64,000 nucleotides of DNA, taken from positions 4,960,001-5,024,000 of the forward strand of contig NZ_JBPWQE010000001.1 in assembly GCF_051811025.1 (NCBI RefSeq), in the 5' to 3' direction. Under the pieces are notes generated by a model. It was not told where the DNA came from. It worked only from the letters and a program-made list of their open reading frames with translations, and searched no databases. How positions within the stretch are numbered: position 1 is the first letter of the stretch; each line of letters opens with the position of its first letter. Below are positions 1 to 8,939 of the stretch, piece after piece. The DNA comes from Tardiphaga sp051811025 (GTDB lineage Bacteria > Pseudomonadota > Alphaproteobacteria > Rhizobiales > Xanthobacteraceae). A program made the translations under genes and the position numbers.

Positions 1-1
1 C

Positions 2-295
<294 letters not shown>

Positions 296-321
296 GCTGC
301 GCTATTGCGGGTTTTAAGTTT

Positions 322-354
322 AACGGCCGGGCATTGTCCCGGCCGTTTTCGTTT
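322..354 (+). terminator. Rho-independent terminator after ispG
   Basis: A 10-bp perfect stem (aacggccggg / cccggccgtt) with a six-base loop is followed by the T-rich tract ttcgttt. It lies directly after the ispG stop. The next gene is on the opposite strand, so it separates the two units. Confidence 0.85.
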
Positions 355-361
355 AATGGCT

Positions 362-1966
362 TTACAGCGGAATCCGCCGAAACTCCCGATTGCTCAGCCC
401 CGCTTCTTCCAGATCGAGATCACGCTCGATGCGGCGACGGCTTTCGTCGGTGATCTTGCCGTCGCGCAATTGCGTATGGATGAATTTGCGCTCGGCCTTG
501 ATAAGTTCTCGTACCAGATCGATGCCCACCGCCGAGACGTCGACGTCGGGATCGAGTTCGCCCGGCAACTGGTTCGACCGACTTTCGTGGCGCGCGCGCA
601 GCAGTTTCACGACTTCGTCGGACAGCTCCCGATCATCGGTCATGACATCGAGCCGCGCCAGGGCTGTCGCCAGTGCCTCGCGGCGCGTGGCGAGTTCGGC
701 CTCATGTTCGGCGATATATTCCTCGCGGCCGATTTTGGTGACGCCGAGCCACTTCACCACCATGGGTAGACACAGGCCGAAGCCGACCAGTGTGATCAGG
801 ATGATATTGAACGACACGAACAGGATCAGGTCGCGCGACGGAAAAACGTCGTTTGAGACCAGCGTGAACGGCAGCGCCAGCGCCGCGGCGAGCGACACCG
901 CGCCGCGCACGCCGGTGAAGGCGACGACGAAGGTCCATTGCCAGTTCGGCGCGGGATCGCGCTTGCGCAGATCGGCGCTGAGCCAGCGCGGCACATAAAT
1001 CGCCGCATAGACCCAGACGAACCGCGCCACGATGATCACGACGGTAACCAGCGCCGTGGCCAGCATGATATCGGCGAATGGAAAGGCCTTCGATTTCTCG
1101 ATCAGCGCCCGCATCTGAAAGCCGGTCAGAAGAAACAGCAGGCCCTCGACCAGATAGATGACCAAATCCCAGAAGAAGATGCCTTGCAGACGCGTCGCCG
1201 CCGAGATCAGCAGCGGGCCGTTCCATGAGATGTACAGACCGCAGGCGACGGTGGCGATGATGCCGGAGCCGCCGAAATGTTCGGGGATGAGATAGGCGAC
1301 ATAGGGCGTCAGCAGCGACAGCGTGATCTCGACCTGCGGATCGCGCGCGCGATGACGCATGCGCAGGCTGAGCCAGCCGATGGCAACGCCGAAGACGAGT
1401 TCGCAGGCGAGAATGGCCACAAAGGTGCCGGCCGCCTTTGGCAGCGAGAACGCCCCGGTGGTGATCGCCACCACCGCGAAGCGATACAGGATCAGCGTCG
1501 TCGCATCATTGGCGAGACCCTCGCCTTCCAGCACGACCAGAATTCTGCGCGGCAGACCAATTTTTCGCGCAATTGCCAGCGGTGCGACTACATCAGGCGG
1601 CGCGACGATGGCGCCGAGCAGGAAGCCGACCGACCATGGCAGGCCGATCAGGAAATGCGTGGCGGTCGCGACGAGGCACGCGGTGAAGATCACGCAGCCG
1701 ACCGCGAGCAGCGTGATGATGCGCAGATTGGCGCGGAATTCGCGCCAGCTCATGGCGACGCTGGCCGAATAGATCAGCGGCGGCAGCACGCCGAGCAGCA
1801 CCACTTCGGGCGGCAGTTCGAGCGCGGGCATGCCCGGCACGAAGGCCAGCGCAATGCCGGCCAGCAGCAGCAGGATCGCCGGGGCAATGCTGATGCGCTT
1901 GGCCAGCCACGCCGTACCTGCGAGCGCAGCGATCAGAACCAGAAAGATCGGAAATTTGGTTTCCAC
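362..1966 (-). CDS. Na+/H+ antiporter, CPA1 (NhaP/NHE) family
   Basis: A 534-residue integral membrane cation/proton antiporter, expected to exchange Na+ (or K+) for H+ across the inner membrane in pH and salt homeostasis. About 410 N-terminal residues form a dozen hydrophobic segments. The motif GLANDATTLI contains the paired Asn-Asp typical of the CPA1 ion-binding site, preceded by APPDVVAPLA. The last 120 residues are a charged cytoplasmic tail, common in long bacterial CPA1 proteins. The chosen ATG gives a hydrophobic first helix right after METKFP. It is followed downstream by the ispG terminator on the other strand. Family assignment is firm; the transported ion is inferred. Confidence 0.88.
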   Translation of the reverse strand: METKFPIFLVLIAALAGTAWLAKRISIAPAILLLLAGIALAFVPGMPALELPPEVVLLGVLPPLIYSASVAMSWREFRANLRIITLLAVGCVIFTACLVATATHFLIGLPWSVGFLLGAIVAPPDVVAPLAIARKIGLPRRILVVLEGEGLANDATTLILYRFAVVAITTGAFSLPKAAGTFVAILACELVFGVAIGWLSLRMRHRARDPQVEITLSLLTPYVAYLIPEHFGGSGIIATVACGLYISWNGPLLISAATRLQGIFFWDLVIYLVEGLLFLLTGFQMRALIEKSKAFPFADIMLATALVTVVIIVARFVWVYAAIYVPRWLSADLRKRDPAPNWQWTFVVAFTGVRGAVSLAAALALPFTLVSNDVFPSRDLILFVSFNIILITLVGFGLCLPMVVKWLGVTKIGREEYIAEHEAELATRREALATALARLDVMTDDRELSDEVVKLLRARHESRSNQLPGELDPDVDVSAVGIDLVRELIKAERKFIHTQLRDGKITDESRRRIERDLDLEEAGLSNREFRRIPL

Positions 1967-2038
1967 GCGGGCGATATCCTCTACAGGCCTAATTTGCCCG
2001 GCGCGGCGACCAGGTCAATGCAGGCGCGTGCTGAAGTA

Positions 2039-2737
2039 TCAGATCGCGCTTGCCGCGATATTGACCATCAGCGCGACCAGCGCCGTGTTGAAGATGAAGG
2101 AGACGATGCCGTGGGCCGTGGCGGTACGGCGGATGGATTTCACGGTGATGCCGACGTCGGAGACCTGCGCGGTCATGCCGATGACGAAGGAGAAATACAC
2201 GAAGTCCCAATAATCGGGCTGTTCCTTCGTGTCGTCATCACCAGACGGAAATGCCAGCCCGCCGGGTTTGGCCCCGCGATAGAACTGATGGGCATAATGC
2301 AGCGAGAACGTCGTATGCACCGCGGCCCAGGACGAGGCGATGGTGACGATCGCCAGCGTCAATTCCCAGCCCGTGCGATGGCCCTCGCCAAGTTCGAACA
2401 CGATGGCCGCGATGCTGGCGAAGGCGCCCAGAGCCGCCACCAGCAGGATGATGAAACTGCCATCGTCCTGCAGCGCGGCGTTGCGGCGGATGTGTTTCTG
2501 ACCGCCGCTTGACAGCATCATGCCGTAGACCAGCATGAGATAGAACGCGATGAACACGTCCCAGCCGATCAAGAGCCGCGTCACCAGCCGCAGCGAGGAC
2601 GGCAGGACGAAGAACGCTATCACGCCGATCAAAAGCGCCAGAAACGTGCGCGGTCGCGCATAGACGACGCGGATCGGCGCCGGCATCTTGCGAAAACGGA
2701 CAAGGAGCTCATCGAGATCCTTGCCCGTCTCCGACAT
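2039..2737 (-). CDS. DUF1345 family membrane protein
   Basis: A 232-residue membrane protein with about five hydrophobic segments. It matches my memory of DUF1345, including a tryptophan- and histidine-containing stretch (SSWAAVHTTFSLHYAHQFY) near residue 145 and a following QPDYWDFVYFSF region. The function of DUF1345 proteins is unknown. It sits 72 bases upstream of the antiporter on the same strand and 13 bases downstream of ispA, so the three could share a transcript (ispA, DUF1345, antiporter). No signal peptide beyond the first membrane helix was seen. Confidence 0.8.
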   Translation of the reverse strand: MSETGKDLDELLVRFRKMPAPIRVVYARPRTFLALLIGVIAFFVLPSSLRLVTRLLIGWDVFIAFYLMLVYGMMLSSGGQKHIRRNAALQDDGSFIILLVAALGAFASIAAIVFELGEGHRTGWELTLAIVTIASSWAAVHTTFSLHYAHQFYRGAKPGGLAFPSGDDDTKEQPDYWDFVYFSFVIGMTAQVSDVGITVKSIRRTATAHGIVSFIFNTALVALMVNIAASAI

Positions 2738-2750
2738 GATCAGGGCTTCC

Positions 2751-3677
2751 TTAGTTCTTGCGTTCGGCCACGAAGCGGGCAGCGGCGCGGAGCACGTCGC
2801 CCTTGTTGCCGAAGATCGACAGCGATGCGTCAGCGGTGGCGATCAGATCGGCGACACGCTTCTTCGCGCCGTCGACACCGAGCTGCGTGACGAACGTCGT
2901 CTTGTTGAGCGCAGCATCGGCGCCGGCCGGCTTCCCGAGGGTAGCGGCATCGGCTTCGACGTCCAACAGATCGTCGGCGATCTGGAAGGCTTCGCCGAGC
3001 GCACGGCCGTAATCGTCGAGCGCCTTGTATTCTTTCTGCGTGGCCTGGCCGAGCAGCGCGCCGGCGATGACGCCGTAACGCAGCAGCGCACCGGTCTTCA
3101 TCTGCTGAACACGCGCGACATCCACCGGCTCCTTGTCGCCGAAGCGGCCTTCGCCGGCGAGATCGAGCATCTGGCCGCCGACCATGCCGCCGAGGCCGGC
3201 GCAGCGGGCGAGTGCGCGGGTCAGCAACAGGCGGACCGTGGCATCGGAATGGATCTCGTCACGAGTGACGATGTCGAAAGCGAGCGTCAAAAGCGCGTCA
3301 CCGGCGAGGATCGCGGTGGCATCGTCGGTGGCCTTGTGCAGGGTCGGACGGCCGCGGCGCAGGTCACTGTTGTCCATCGCCGGCAGGTCGTCATGAATCA
3401 GCGAATAGCAGTGGATGCATTCGAGGGCGGCGCCGACCAGCAACGCCTGCTCGCGATGCACACCGAATACCGCCGCGCTCTCCACCACCAGGAACGGACG
3501 CAGCCGCTTGCCGCCGCCGAGCGAGGAGTAACGCATCGCATCCATCAGCCGCTTCGGCCGGGCGATCTCGTCGGGTAGCACGCCATCGGCGAGCACTTTG
3601 GTCAGTACAGCTTCGGTATCGTCCGCGGTCTGGTCCAGGCGCGAGGCAAAATCTTTGGTGGAAGCACCGGTCGACAT
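2751..3677 (-). CDS. ispA: Polyprenyl synthetase, farnesyl diphosphate synthase type
   Basis: Chain-elongating prenyltransferase that condenses isopentenyl diphosphate with allylic diphosphates to give farnesyl (or geranylgeranyl) diphosphate for quinone, hopanoid and bactoprenol synthesis. The first aspartate-rich motif DDLPAMDNSDLRRGRPT and the second, ADDLLDVEAD, bind Mg2+-diphosphate. The two-residue insertion in the first motif (DDxxxxD) is typical of bacterial IspA. The start was set at the ATG of MSTGASTKDF; an in-frame ATG 33 bases upstream would add a hydrophobic extension that looks non-native. The product is about 308 residues, normal for IspA. C15 specificity is inferred from the motif type and not provable here. 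Confidence 0.9.
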   Translation of the reverse strand: MSTGASTKDFASRLDQTADDTEAVLTKVLADGVLPDEIARPKRLMDAMRYSSLGGGKRLRPFLVVESAAVFGVHREQALLVGAALECIHCYSLIHDDLPAMDNSDLRRGRPTLHKATDDATAILAGDALLTLAFDIVTRDEIHSDATVRLLLTRALARCAGLGGMVGGQMLDLAGEGRFGDKEPVDVARVQQMKTGALLRYGVIAGALLGQATQKEYKALDDYGRALGEAFQIADDLLDVEADAATLGKPAGADAALNKTTFVTQLGVDGAKKRVADLIATADASLSIFGNKGDVLRAAARFVAERKN

Positions 3678-3783
3678 TAAGAATAGCTCCAGAACAATTT
3701 GGCCGGACAATCCTCTATGGCAAAGGCCACGTCAATTGCGCCGCAGGACTTGCGCCATCATCCGCGCGGCAAGCTTAACCGGC

Positions 3784-4521
3784 TTGAAAAGAGCGGGGAA
3801 AGCCCGCTTTATCAGCGGCATAGCTCCGACCGGGAACGCCCTCTTGCGCCTCATCCGCCGCCTCATCCTGATCGGAATCCTGCTCCTCGCGCTGCCCTAT
3901 CTGCTGACGCCGCTTTATGCCGTCGGCCGGCCGATTTCGGCGCTGATGGCCTGGCGCTGGATCACCGGTTCCCCCGTGCAGCGGACCTGGGTTGATCTCA
4001 AGACCATGTCGCCGGCGCTGCCACGCAGCGTGGTGGCGTCCGAAGACGCCAAATTCTGCAGCCATCGCGGCATCGACTGGGATTCCCTGCAAAATGCCAT
4101 TGAGGACGCCCAGGACGGCGAAGTCTCCGGCGGCGGTTCCACTATCACCCAACAGGTGGCGAAAAACCTGTTCCTGTGGTCGGGCCGCAGCGTGATCCGC
4201 AAGGGCCTCGAAATCCCGCTGGCCATGTGGGTCGATCTGGTCCTGTCCAAGCAGCGGATCCTGGAAATCTACCTGAATATCGCCGAAATGGGCCCATCCG
4301 GGCAGTTTGGCGCCCAGGCCGGCGCCGAATACGCCTTCAATCGGCCCGCCTCCAGCCTGTCGGCCCGGGAAGCTGCGCTTCTGGCGGCGATCCTGCCCAA
4401 TCCGGTCACCCGCAGCGCCCGGACGCCGGGGCCGGGGGTGCGGCGTTTGGCGGGAACCTATATGGCGCGGGCGCAGGCGGCTGAGCTACAACGCTGCTGG
4501 CTGGAGAACCGCGGTTCTTGA
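3784..4521 (+). CDS. mtgA: Monofunctional peptidoglycan glycosyltransferase
   Basis: Family GT51 glycosyltransferase that polymerises lipid II into glycan strands without a transpeptidase domain. One N-terminal membrane helix (LILIGILLLALPYLLTPLY) is followed by the GT51 motifs: EDAKFCSHRGIDW with the catalytic Glu, GGGSTITQQVAKNLF, RKGLEIPLAMW and KQRILEIYLNIAEMG. The start is uncertain. The frame is open into ispA, and no ATG with a good ribosome site lies at the expected place. A TTG at 3784 gives 245 residues, close to the family norm, and a TTG at 3844 is an alternative. It is divergent from ispA. A bifunctional PBP1A is encoded about 9 kb further on. Confidence 0.88.
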   Translation: MKRAGKARFISGIAPTGNALLRLIRRLILIGILLLALPYLLTPLYAVGRPISALMAWRWITGSPVQRTWVDLKTMSPALPRSVVASEDAKFCSHRGIDWDSLQNAIEDAQDGEVSGGGSTITQQVAKNLFLWSGRSVIRKGLEIPLAMWVDLVLSKQRILEIYLNIAEMGPSGQFGAQAGAEYAFNRPASSLSAREAALLAAILPNPVTRSARTPGPGVRRLAGTYMARAQAAELQRCWLENRGS

Positions 4522-4692
4522 GGCTTTTGCCGCGTATATCGCGCAAAATTCTCGGACACCCGCCCTAGCCATGTCGTCGTCATTCCGTTATAAGCCGGCC
4601 CTTATCAGCGATTTTGCCCGCGCGATCCGTGCTGGCCGCCTGTCACCGGGCGCCGATCGAAACCATCTGCCAAAGAATCAAGGATCTTTCCT

Positions 4693-4878
4693 ATGGCCGT
4701 TCCGAGAAGAAAAACATCGCCGTCGCGGCGTGGCATGCGTCGTTCGGCTGACGCGCTCAAGACCCCGACCTATGTCGAGGACAAGGACTCCGGCGAACTG
4801 CGCCGTCCGCACCACCTCGACCTGAAGACCGGCATGTACAAGGGTCGTCAGGTTCTGAAGGTGAAGAAAGAATCCTGA
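4693..4878 (+). CDS. rpmF: 50S ribosomal protein L32
   Basis: A 61-residue basic protein of the large ribosomal subunit with the family opening MAVPRRKTSPSRRGMRRS. It contains no cysteines, so it is the zinc-independent form lacking the C-terminal zinc ribbon, as is usual in alphaproteobacteria. An AAGGA ribosome site lies about ten bases before the ATG. It stands alone, 171 bases after mtgA, without the plsX/fabH genes that follow it in some other bacteria within the next kilobase. Confidence 0.96.
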   Translation: MAVPRRKTSPSRRGMRRSADALKTPTYVEDKDSGELRRPHHLDLKTGMYKGRQVLKVKKES

Positions 4879-4895
4879 CCACTGGATGGAGGGCA

Positions 4896-4914
4896 GCGCC
4901 ACGTCAGGTGGCGC
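4896..4914 (+). terminator. Possible hairpin terminator after rpmF
   Basis: A 7-bp perfect stem (gcgccac / gtggcgc) with a five-base loop starts 17 bases after the rpmF stop. It is not followed by a clear T run, so it may be a factor-dependent end or a simple hairpin. The remaining bases up to 5135 show no other clear feature. Confidence 0.35.
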
Positions 4915-5135
4915 CGCCTTCGCTCGTCCATGTAAGGTCCGGGTCAGGCGGGTCGAAGCGCCAGCGGGCAAGTCGAGAAAGCTGTTCAGACAACAATTCT
5001 GAACTGGTCTTCCGCCCGAATTCGCTCCAACTCTGGAGCTAATGCGTTGTCCCGGTGATGCGCGCGCGTCACCTTGGTGATGTCCTGCATCGCCCACATA
5101 CGTTCTGGTTCTCTCGCTCGCAAAGAAGGCCTTCG

Positions 5136-5810
5136 ATGGCGTCGATCGGTTTCCCGCTGCTGCTGATTCCAGTGGCGATCTGCAACATCATCGCCTTCCT
5201 GATGCCCGACCTCGCGCTGTCGGGCCCAATCCCCCTCTTCCCGATCACGCTGATGTCGAAAGACATCTGGATGGTGACGCTCAACGACCTGCTCGTTGCG
5301 CTCAGCATTCTCTTGCTGTGGCTCGAAGTGATGCGCGCCGCGCGCCCGGCGCCGAAATATTTCACCGACCATTTCCTGTCGCTGCTGGTGTTCGGCGCTG
5401 CTGCTGCCGAATTCGTGATGCTGCCGAAATTCGGCAATGCGACCTTCTTCCTGATCACCCTGACGGCGATGGTGGATTTCCTCGCCGGCATCTCGCTCCG
5501 CGCCCGGCGTCCGCGCCGCGTCGCCGCGCCGGTCTATGCACCGGAGCCGGTGCGCGCCGAGCCAGCCCCGCGCTACGAGCCGGCACCGGTCGCGCCGACT
5601 CCTGCTCCCGTTCCGGCCGCGACGTCCGTCGCCGAAGCCGTGTTGACCGATCGTCCGGAGCCGAAGGTCGAGAAGCTCGAACGGATCGAACCGAAGCTCG
5701 AATCGACCCCGGTCCCGCCGGAAGTCGTGGCGCATACGTCCCCGCAAATCACGTCGCCGGATTTGCAGCCGGGTGGCGTGGCATCGCCTGACAACAAGCC
5801 GAAGACGTAA
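5136..5810 (+). CDS. Conserved membrane protein with proline/alanine-rich tail
   Basis: About 224 residues of unknown function. The first 125 form four predicted membrane helices (starting near FPLLLIPVAICN, LNDLLVALSILL, LSLLVFGAAAAE and FFLITLTAMVDF). The last 100 are a soluble Pro/Ala/Glu-rich tail with repeated PAPRYEPAPVAP-like stretches, probably disordered in the cytoplasm or periplasm. The ATG at 5136 was preferred because AAGAAGG lies just upstream and the first helix begins immediately. An upstream ATG at 5055 would add 27 unlikely residues. I do not recognise a named family, and neighbours give no functional clue. Confidence 0.75.
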   Translation: MASIGFPLLLIPVAICNIIAFLMPDLALSGPIPLFPITLMSKDIWMVTLNDLLVALSILLLWLEVMRAARPAPKYFTDHFLSLLVFGAAAAEFVMLPKFGNATFFLITLTAMVDFLAGISLRARRPRRVAAPVYAPEPVRAEPAPRYEPAPVAPTPAPVPAATSVAEAVLTDRPEPKVEKLERIEPKLESTPVPPEVVAHTSPQITSPDLQPGGVASPDNKPKT

Positions 5811-5825
5811 GCGGGGAGTGCCGAG

Positions 5826-6152
5826 TCAGGCCGTACGCTGCGTGCGATTGATCGCCGATCCCACCGCATTCGTGTTCGCCACCGCCCGATAGGCCGCCTC
5901 GACATCGGCGACAGTTGCACGACGTAGTTCGCGGGTTTGCGGCGCCTGTTCGGCCGTCGCGATCAGATGCGCAATGAAGGATGCATCGGGCCGTGCTACG
6001 CGCGACGACACCGGCGCGCTGGGTTGAACCGGCTCAAGCCGCGTCAGCGCGACAGCCTCCACGATGACCGACTCTTTTTCGACCACGAAATCGCCCGCGC
6101 GCCGCATCGGATGCGGCGTCGTGGCGTAAGCTCGGGTCGCGGAAATCGACAT
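5826..6152 (-). CDS. Conserved hypothetical small protein
   Basis: A soluble protein of about 108 residues with a compact C-terminal block (DASFIAHLIATAEQAPQT and ATVADVEAAYRAV), which I associate with small conserved proteins of Bradyrhizobiaceae. The start was placed at the ATG of MSISATRAY. The frame remains open upstream to 6371, but that part is arginine-rich and overlaps the start region of the divergent c-di-GMP gene. There are no membrane segments or signal peptide. No function can be offered. Confidence 0.6.
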   Translation of the reverse strand: MSISATRAYATTPHPMRRAGDFVVEKESVIVEAVALTRLEPVQPSAPVSSRVARPDASFIAHLIATAEQAPQTRELRRATVADVEAAYRAVANTNAVGSAINRTQRTA

Positions 6153-6383
6153 CGTTAACAGTGCTCGCGTCTCAATTCGGGACGAGGGTTGCCCCTCCAC
6201 CCTCTGCGTCGCAAGGGTCGTGCCGCGGCTCTCCACAACGTAAATCCGGGCCTGATCAGGTCTGCGAAGGCCTGCCCGGCTACACTTTCTTAAGTCTTTA
6301 GGAACTTTGACTAACGATTGTGGCGATCTGAGCCGTATTGTCGGGGGGCGAATCACCCGACGGCGTCCCAAAACGAGGCGACT

Positions 6384-8114
6384 TTGACATCCGCTGTTTC
6401 CCAGAGCGCCGATTCTTCCTCGCAGGCAGGTCGCGTTTCCGAGCCGCAGGCAGCAGAGATTCTGGCCGCACTCGGCCAGGCCGCTTTCATCTGGGACATC
6501 GCCAGCGACCGGATCACCTGGACCGACCAGGCGAGCGCGATCTTCACCGATATTCCCGCCGCGACCATTGCCAGCGGCGCCGAGCTGGCGACTCTCATTG
6601 AGCCGCAGCGCAGCATTCGCACCGAGGCACTGGCCAAGGCACTCGCTTCCGGCGGCGGCACCTACCGGATCGAATACGGACTACGCGCCTCGACCACCGC
6701 CGCCGTGCTGTGGATCGAGGAAAGCGGCAATTGCCGCGCTGATACTGCGGGAAAGGCGATACGCGTCGAAGGCGTCGTCCGCATCAACAACGAACGCCAT
6801 GCCCGCGACGAGCAATTGCTGAAACTGGCGCAGCACGATCCCGTCACCGGCGAACTCAATCGCGCGCATCTTCTGGCATCCCTCGCCGAGGCGATCGAGG
6901 AAGCCACCCGCTTCCGCTCGTCCTTTGCCTTCATGCTGATCGGCATAGATCATCTGGCCCGGATCAACGACGCCTTCGGCTTCGATATCGCGGATGAAGT
7001 GATCGTCGAGATCGCCAAGCGGATTCGCCAGCGGCTGCGCGGCGGCGACGTGATGGGTCGCTTCTCCGGCAATAAATTCGGCCTGATCCTGAAGAACTGC
7101 ACTGTTGACGATGCCACCATCGCCGCCGAGCGCTTTCTGGTCGGCATCCGCGACGACGTCATTCCGACCCAGTCCGGCCCGGTCTCGGTAACCGCTACCA
7201 TCGGCGCCGTCAGCGTTCCCCGCTATGCGCAGAACGTCAACGAAGCCGTCAACCGCGCGCAGGAAACCCTGAACGGCGCCAAGCGCCGCCGCCACGGCAG
7301 CTTTGCCCTGTGGCGGCCCAATGTGGAGCGCGATGCGCAGCGCCGCGTCAATATCCGCGTCACCGACGAGATCGTGACCGCGCTGAACGAGCGCCGCATC
7401 GTCACGGCCTTCGAACCCGTGATGCATGCCGACAGCCGCACCCCCGCTTTCTATGAAGCGCTGGTGCGCATGAAGCAGGATGACGGACAGTTACTGCTGG
7501 CGCCGGATATCGTGCCGGTGGCCGAGAAATTGGGGCTGATCCGGCTGGTCGATCACCGCGTGCTCGAACTCGTCGTCGCCGAGCTCGCCGCCGCGCCGGA
7601 TGTGCAGCTCTCGCTGAACATCTCGCCGGACACAACGATGGACCCGGACTGGTGGACCTCCATCGAGTCGATGATGCGTGCGCATCCCGGCGTCGCGCAG
7701 CGGCTGATCGTCGAGATCACCGAGACCGTGGCCATCCAGGACCTCGACGACGTCCGCGGCTTCGTCACGCGGCTGAAGAATTTCGGCAGCCGCATCGCCA
7801 TCGACGATTTCGGCGCCGGCTACACCTCGTTCCGCAACCTGCGCAAGCTCGGCGTGGACATCGTCAAGATCGATGGCGCCTTCGTGCAGAACATCGCGCA
7901 TTCCGCCGACGACCGCGCCTTCGTGCAGACCCTGATCGATCTGTGTCACCGGCTCGGCATCAAGACCGTCGCCGAATGGGTGCAGGACGAAACGTCCGCC
8001 GTGATGCTGCGCGACTGGGGCTGCGACTACATTCAGGGTCGCCTCACCGGCCTCGCATCATCCGCGCGTCCGTGGTTGGACCCGGCACCGCTGCCGAAGC
8101 CGGCGGTGGGGTAA
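6384..8114 (+). CDS. GGDEF-EAL protein: degenerate cyclase domain, probably active c-di-GMP phosphodiesterase
   Basis: A cytoplasmic signalling protein of about 576 residues that should hydrolyse cyclic di-GMP. A PAS-like N-terminal third (AAFIWDIASDRITWTD) is followed by a GGDEF domain whose signature reads SGNKF, which should abolish cyclase activity. The C-terminal EAL domain is intact: FYEALVRM, LNISPDTTMD, EITETVAIQD, the metal-binding DDFGAGYTS and a KIDGAFV block. No membrane helix is visible. The start was set at TTG 6384, preceded by GAGGCG; an ATG at 6318 would add 22 residues. It is divergent from the small gene upstream. The sensed signal is unknown. Confidence 0.88.
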   Translation: MTSAVSQSADSSSQAGRVSEPQAAEILAALGQAAFIWDIASDRITWTDQASAIFTDIPAATIASGAELATLIEPQRSIRTEALAKALASGGGTYRIEYGLRASTTAAVLWIEESGNCRADTAGKAIRVEGVVRINNERHARDEQLLKLAQHDPVTGELNRAHLLASLAEAIEEATRFRSSFAFMLIGIDHLARINDAFGFDIADEVIVEIAKRIRQRLRGGDVMGRFSGNKFGLILKNCTVDDATIAAERFLVGIRDDVIPTQSGPVSVTATIGAVSVPRYAQNVNEAVNRAQETLNGAKRRRHGSFALWRPNVERDAQRRVNIRVTDEIVTALNERRIVTAFEPVMHADSRTPAFYEALVRMKQDDGQLLLAPDIVPVAEKLGLIRLVDHRVLELVVAELAAAPDVQLSLNISPDTTMDPDWWTSIESMMRAHPGVAQRLIVEITETVAIQDLDDVRGFVTRLKNFGSRIAIDDFGAGYTSFRNLRKLGVDIVKIDGAFVQNIAHSADDRAFVQTLIDLCHRLGIKTVAEWVQDETSAVMLRDWGCDYIQGRLTGLASSARPWLDPAPLPKPAVG

Positions 8115-8158
8115 CGCACGCGGCGTCCACGCAAAACGCATGCGAACGCGGCCACACG

Positions 8159-8280
8159 CTGTCATTCCGGGGCGAACGCAGCGACAGCTGCGGGCGAACC
8201 CGGAATCTCAGTATAGTATGAACACATCGGGATTCCGGGTTCGTGAGCGCCCAAGAGGCGCTCCCGCCCCGGAATGACAG
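8159..8280. repeat. Palindromic intergenic repeat, copy 1
   Basis: Outer arms ctgtcattccggggcg (8159-8174) and cgccccggaatgacag (8265-8280) are perfect inverted repeats of 16 bp. An inner pair, gaacccggaatc and gattccgggttc, is a perfect 12-bp inverted repeat. A transcript would fold as a cruciform. A relative with the same outer arms lies at 8684-8822, so this is a dispersed repeat family and not a unique terminator. Confidence 0.85.
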
Positions 8281-8302
8281 TTGAGGACATTGGGGGCACT
8301 AC

Positions 8303-8668
8303 ATGACATTCATCGGTAATCTTCTGACCGCGCTGGTCGCTGCGCTGCACATCTATTTTCTCGTGCTGGAAATGTTTCTCTGGCAGAAGCCGCAGGGCCT
8401 GAAGACCTTCAGGAACACGCCGGAGAAGGCCGAGATCACCGCGGTGCTCGCCGCCAATCAGGGCCTCTATAACGGCTTCCTCGCCGCCGGTCTGATCTGG
8501 GGCCTACTGCATTCGGCGCCAGCCTTCGCATTCCAGATCAAGGCATTCTTCCTGCTCTGCGTGATCGTGGCCGGTGCCTATGGCGCAGCAACGGTGAGCA
8601 AACGCATTCTTTATGTGCAGGCCGCGCCGGCGGCGCTGGCGCTGATCGTGTTGTGGCTGGCGAAGTAA
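8303..8668 (+). CDS. DUF1304 family membrane protein
   Basis: A 121-residue protein with four predicted membrane helices, matching the DUF1304 family in length and in the motifs LHIYFLVLEMFLW near the N terminus and NQGLYNGFLAAGLIWG in the middle. The biochemical function of the family is unknown. The gene is bracketed by two copies of the same palindromic repeat (8159-8280 and 8684-8822), so the gene-plus-repeats block may be a unit. No strong ribosome site was seen before the ATG. Confidence 0.85.
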   Translation: MTFIGNLLTALVAALHIYFLVLEMFLWQKPQGLKTFRNTPEKAEITAVLAANQGLYNGFLAAGLIWGLLHSAPAFAFQIKAFFLLCVIVAGAYGAATVSKRILYVQAAPAALALIVLWLAK

Positions 8669-8683
8669 GCGCCGCCACACACT

Positions 8684-8822
8684 CGTCATTCCGGGGCGAG
8701 ACCAGACGGCACAGCCGGCTGGGATCGAACCCGGAATCCCGAAGTGATAGAGCCGCCTGAGATTCCCCGCCACTCCAATTGGAGTGGCTGAGGTTCGCGC
8801 AAGAGCGCGCCCCGGAATGACG
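8684..8822. repeat. Palindromic intergenic repeat, copy 2
   Basis: Outer arms cgtcattccggggcg (8684-8698) and cgccccggaatgacg (8808-8822) are perfect inverted repeats. The inside keeps recognisable pieces of the arms of copy 1 (gaacccggaatccc, agattccc) but is more diverged and contains an extra small palindrome, ccactccaattggagtgg. The 117 bases between this repeat and the next gene show nothing else. Confidence 0.82.
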
Positions 8823-8939
8823 GCCGTGTGCCTATCTCCTCGCCTTGCCAACTCAAAATCCTTGCCTCACACTCCCCGATAACGACGGCGCCCGCACGGG
8901 AACGACTGTCGAGTGACATATCATCAGGGAGGCAACGAC

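Noticed and set aside
1277..2512. Long plus-strand open frame opposite the antiporter and DUF1345 genes
   Set aside because: It is a GC-driven shadow: Arg/Gln/Asp-rich with no domain and opposite two well-supported genes.
8725..8760. A tRNA-like piece (gggatcgaacccggaatccc)
   Set aside because: It is the inner arm of the palindromic repeat; no acceptor stem, D arm or anticodon arm can be built around it.
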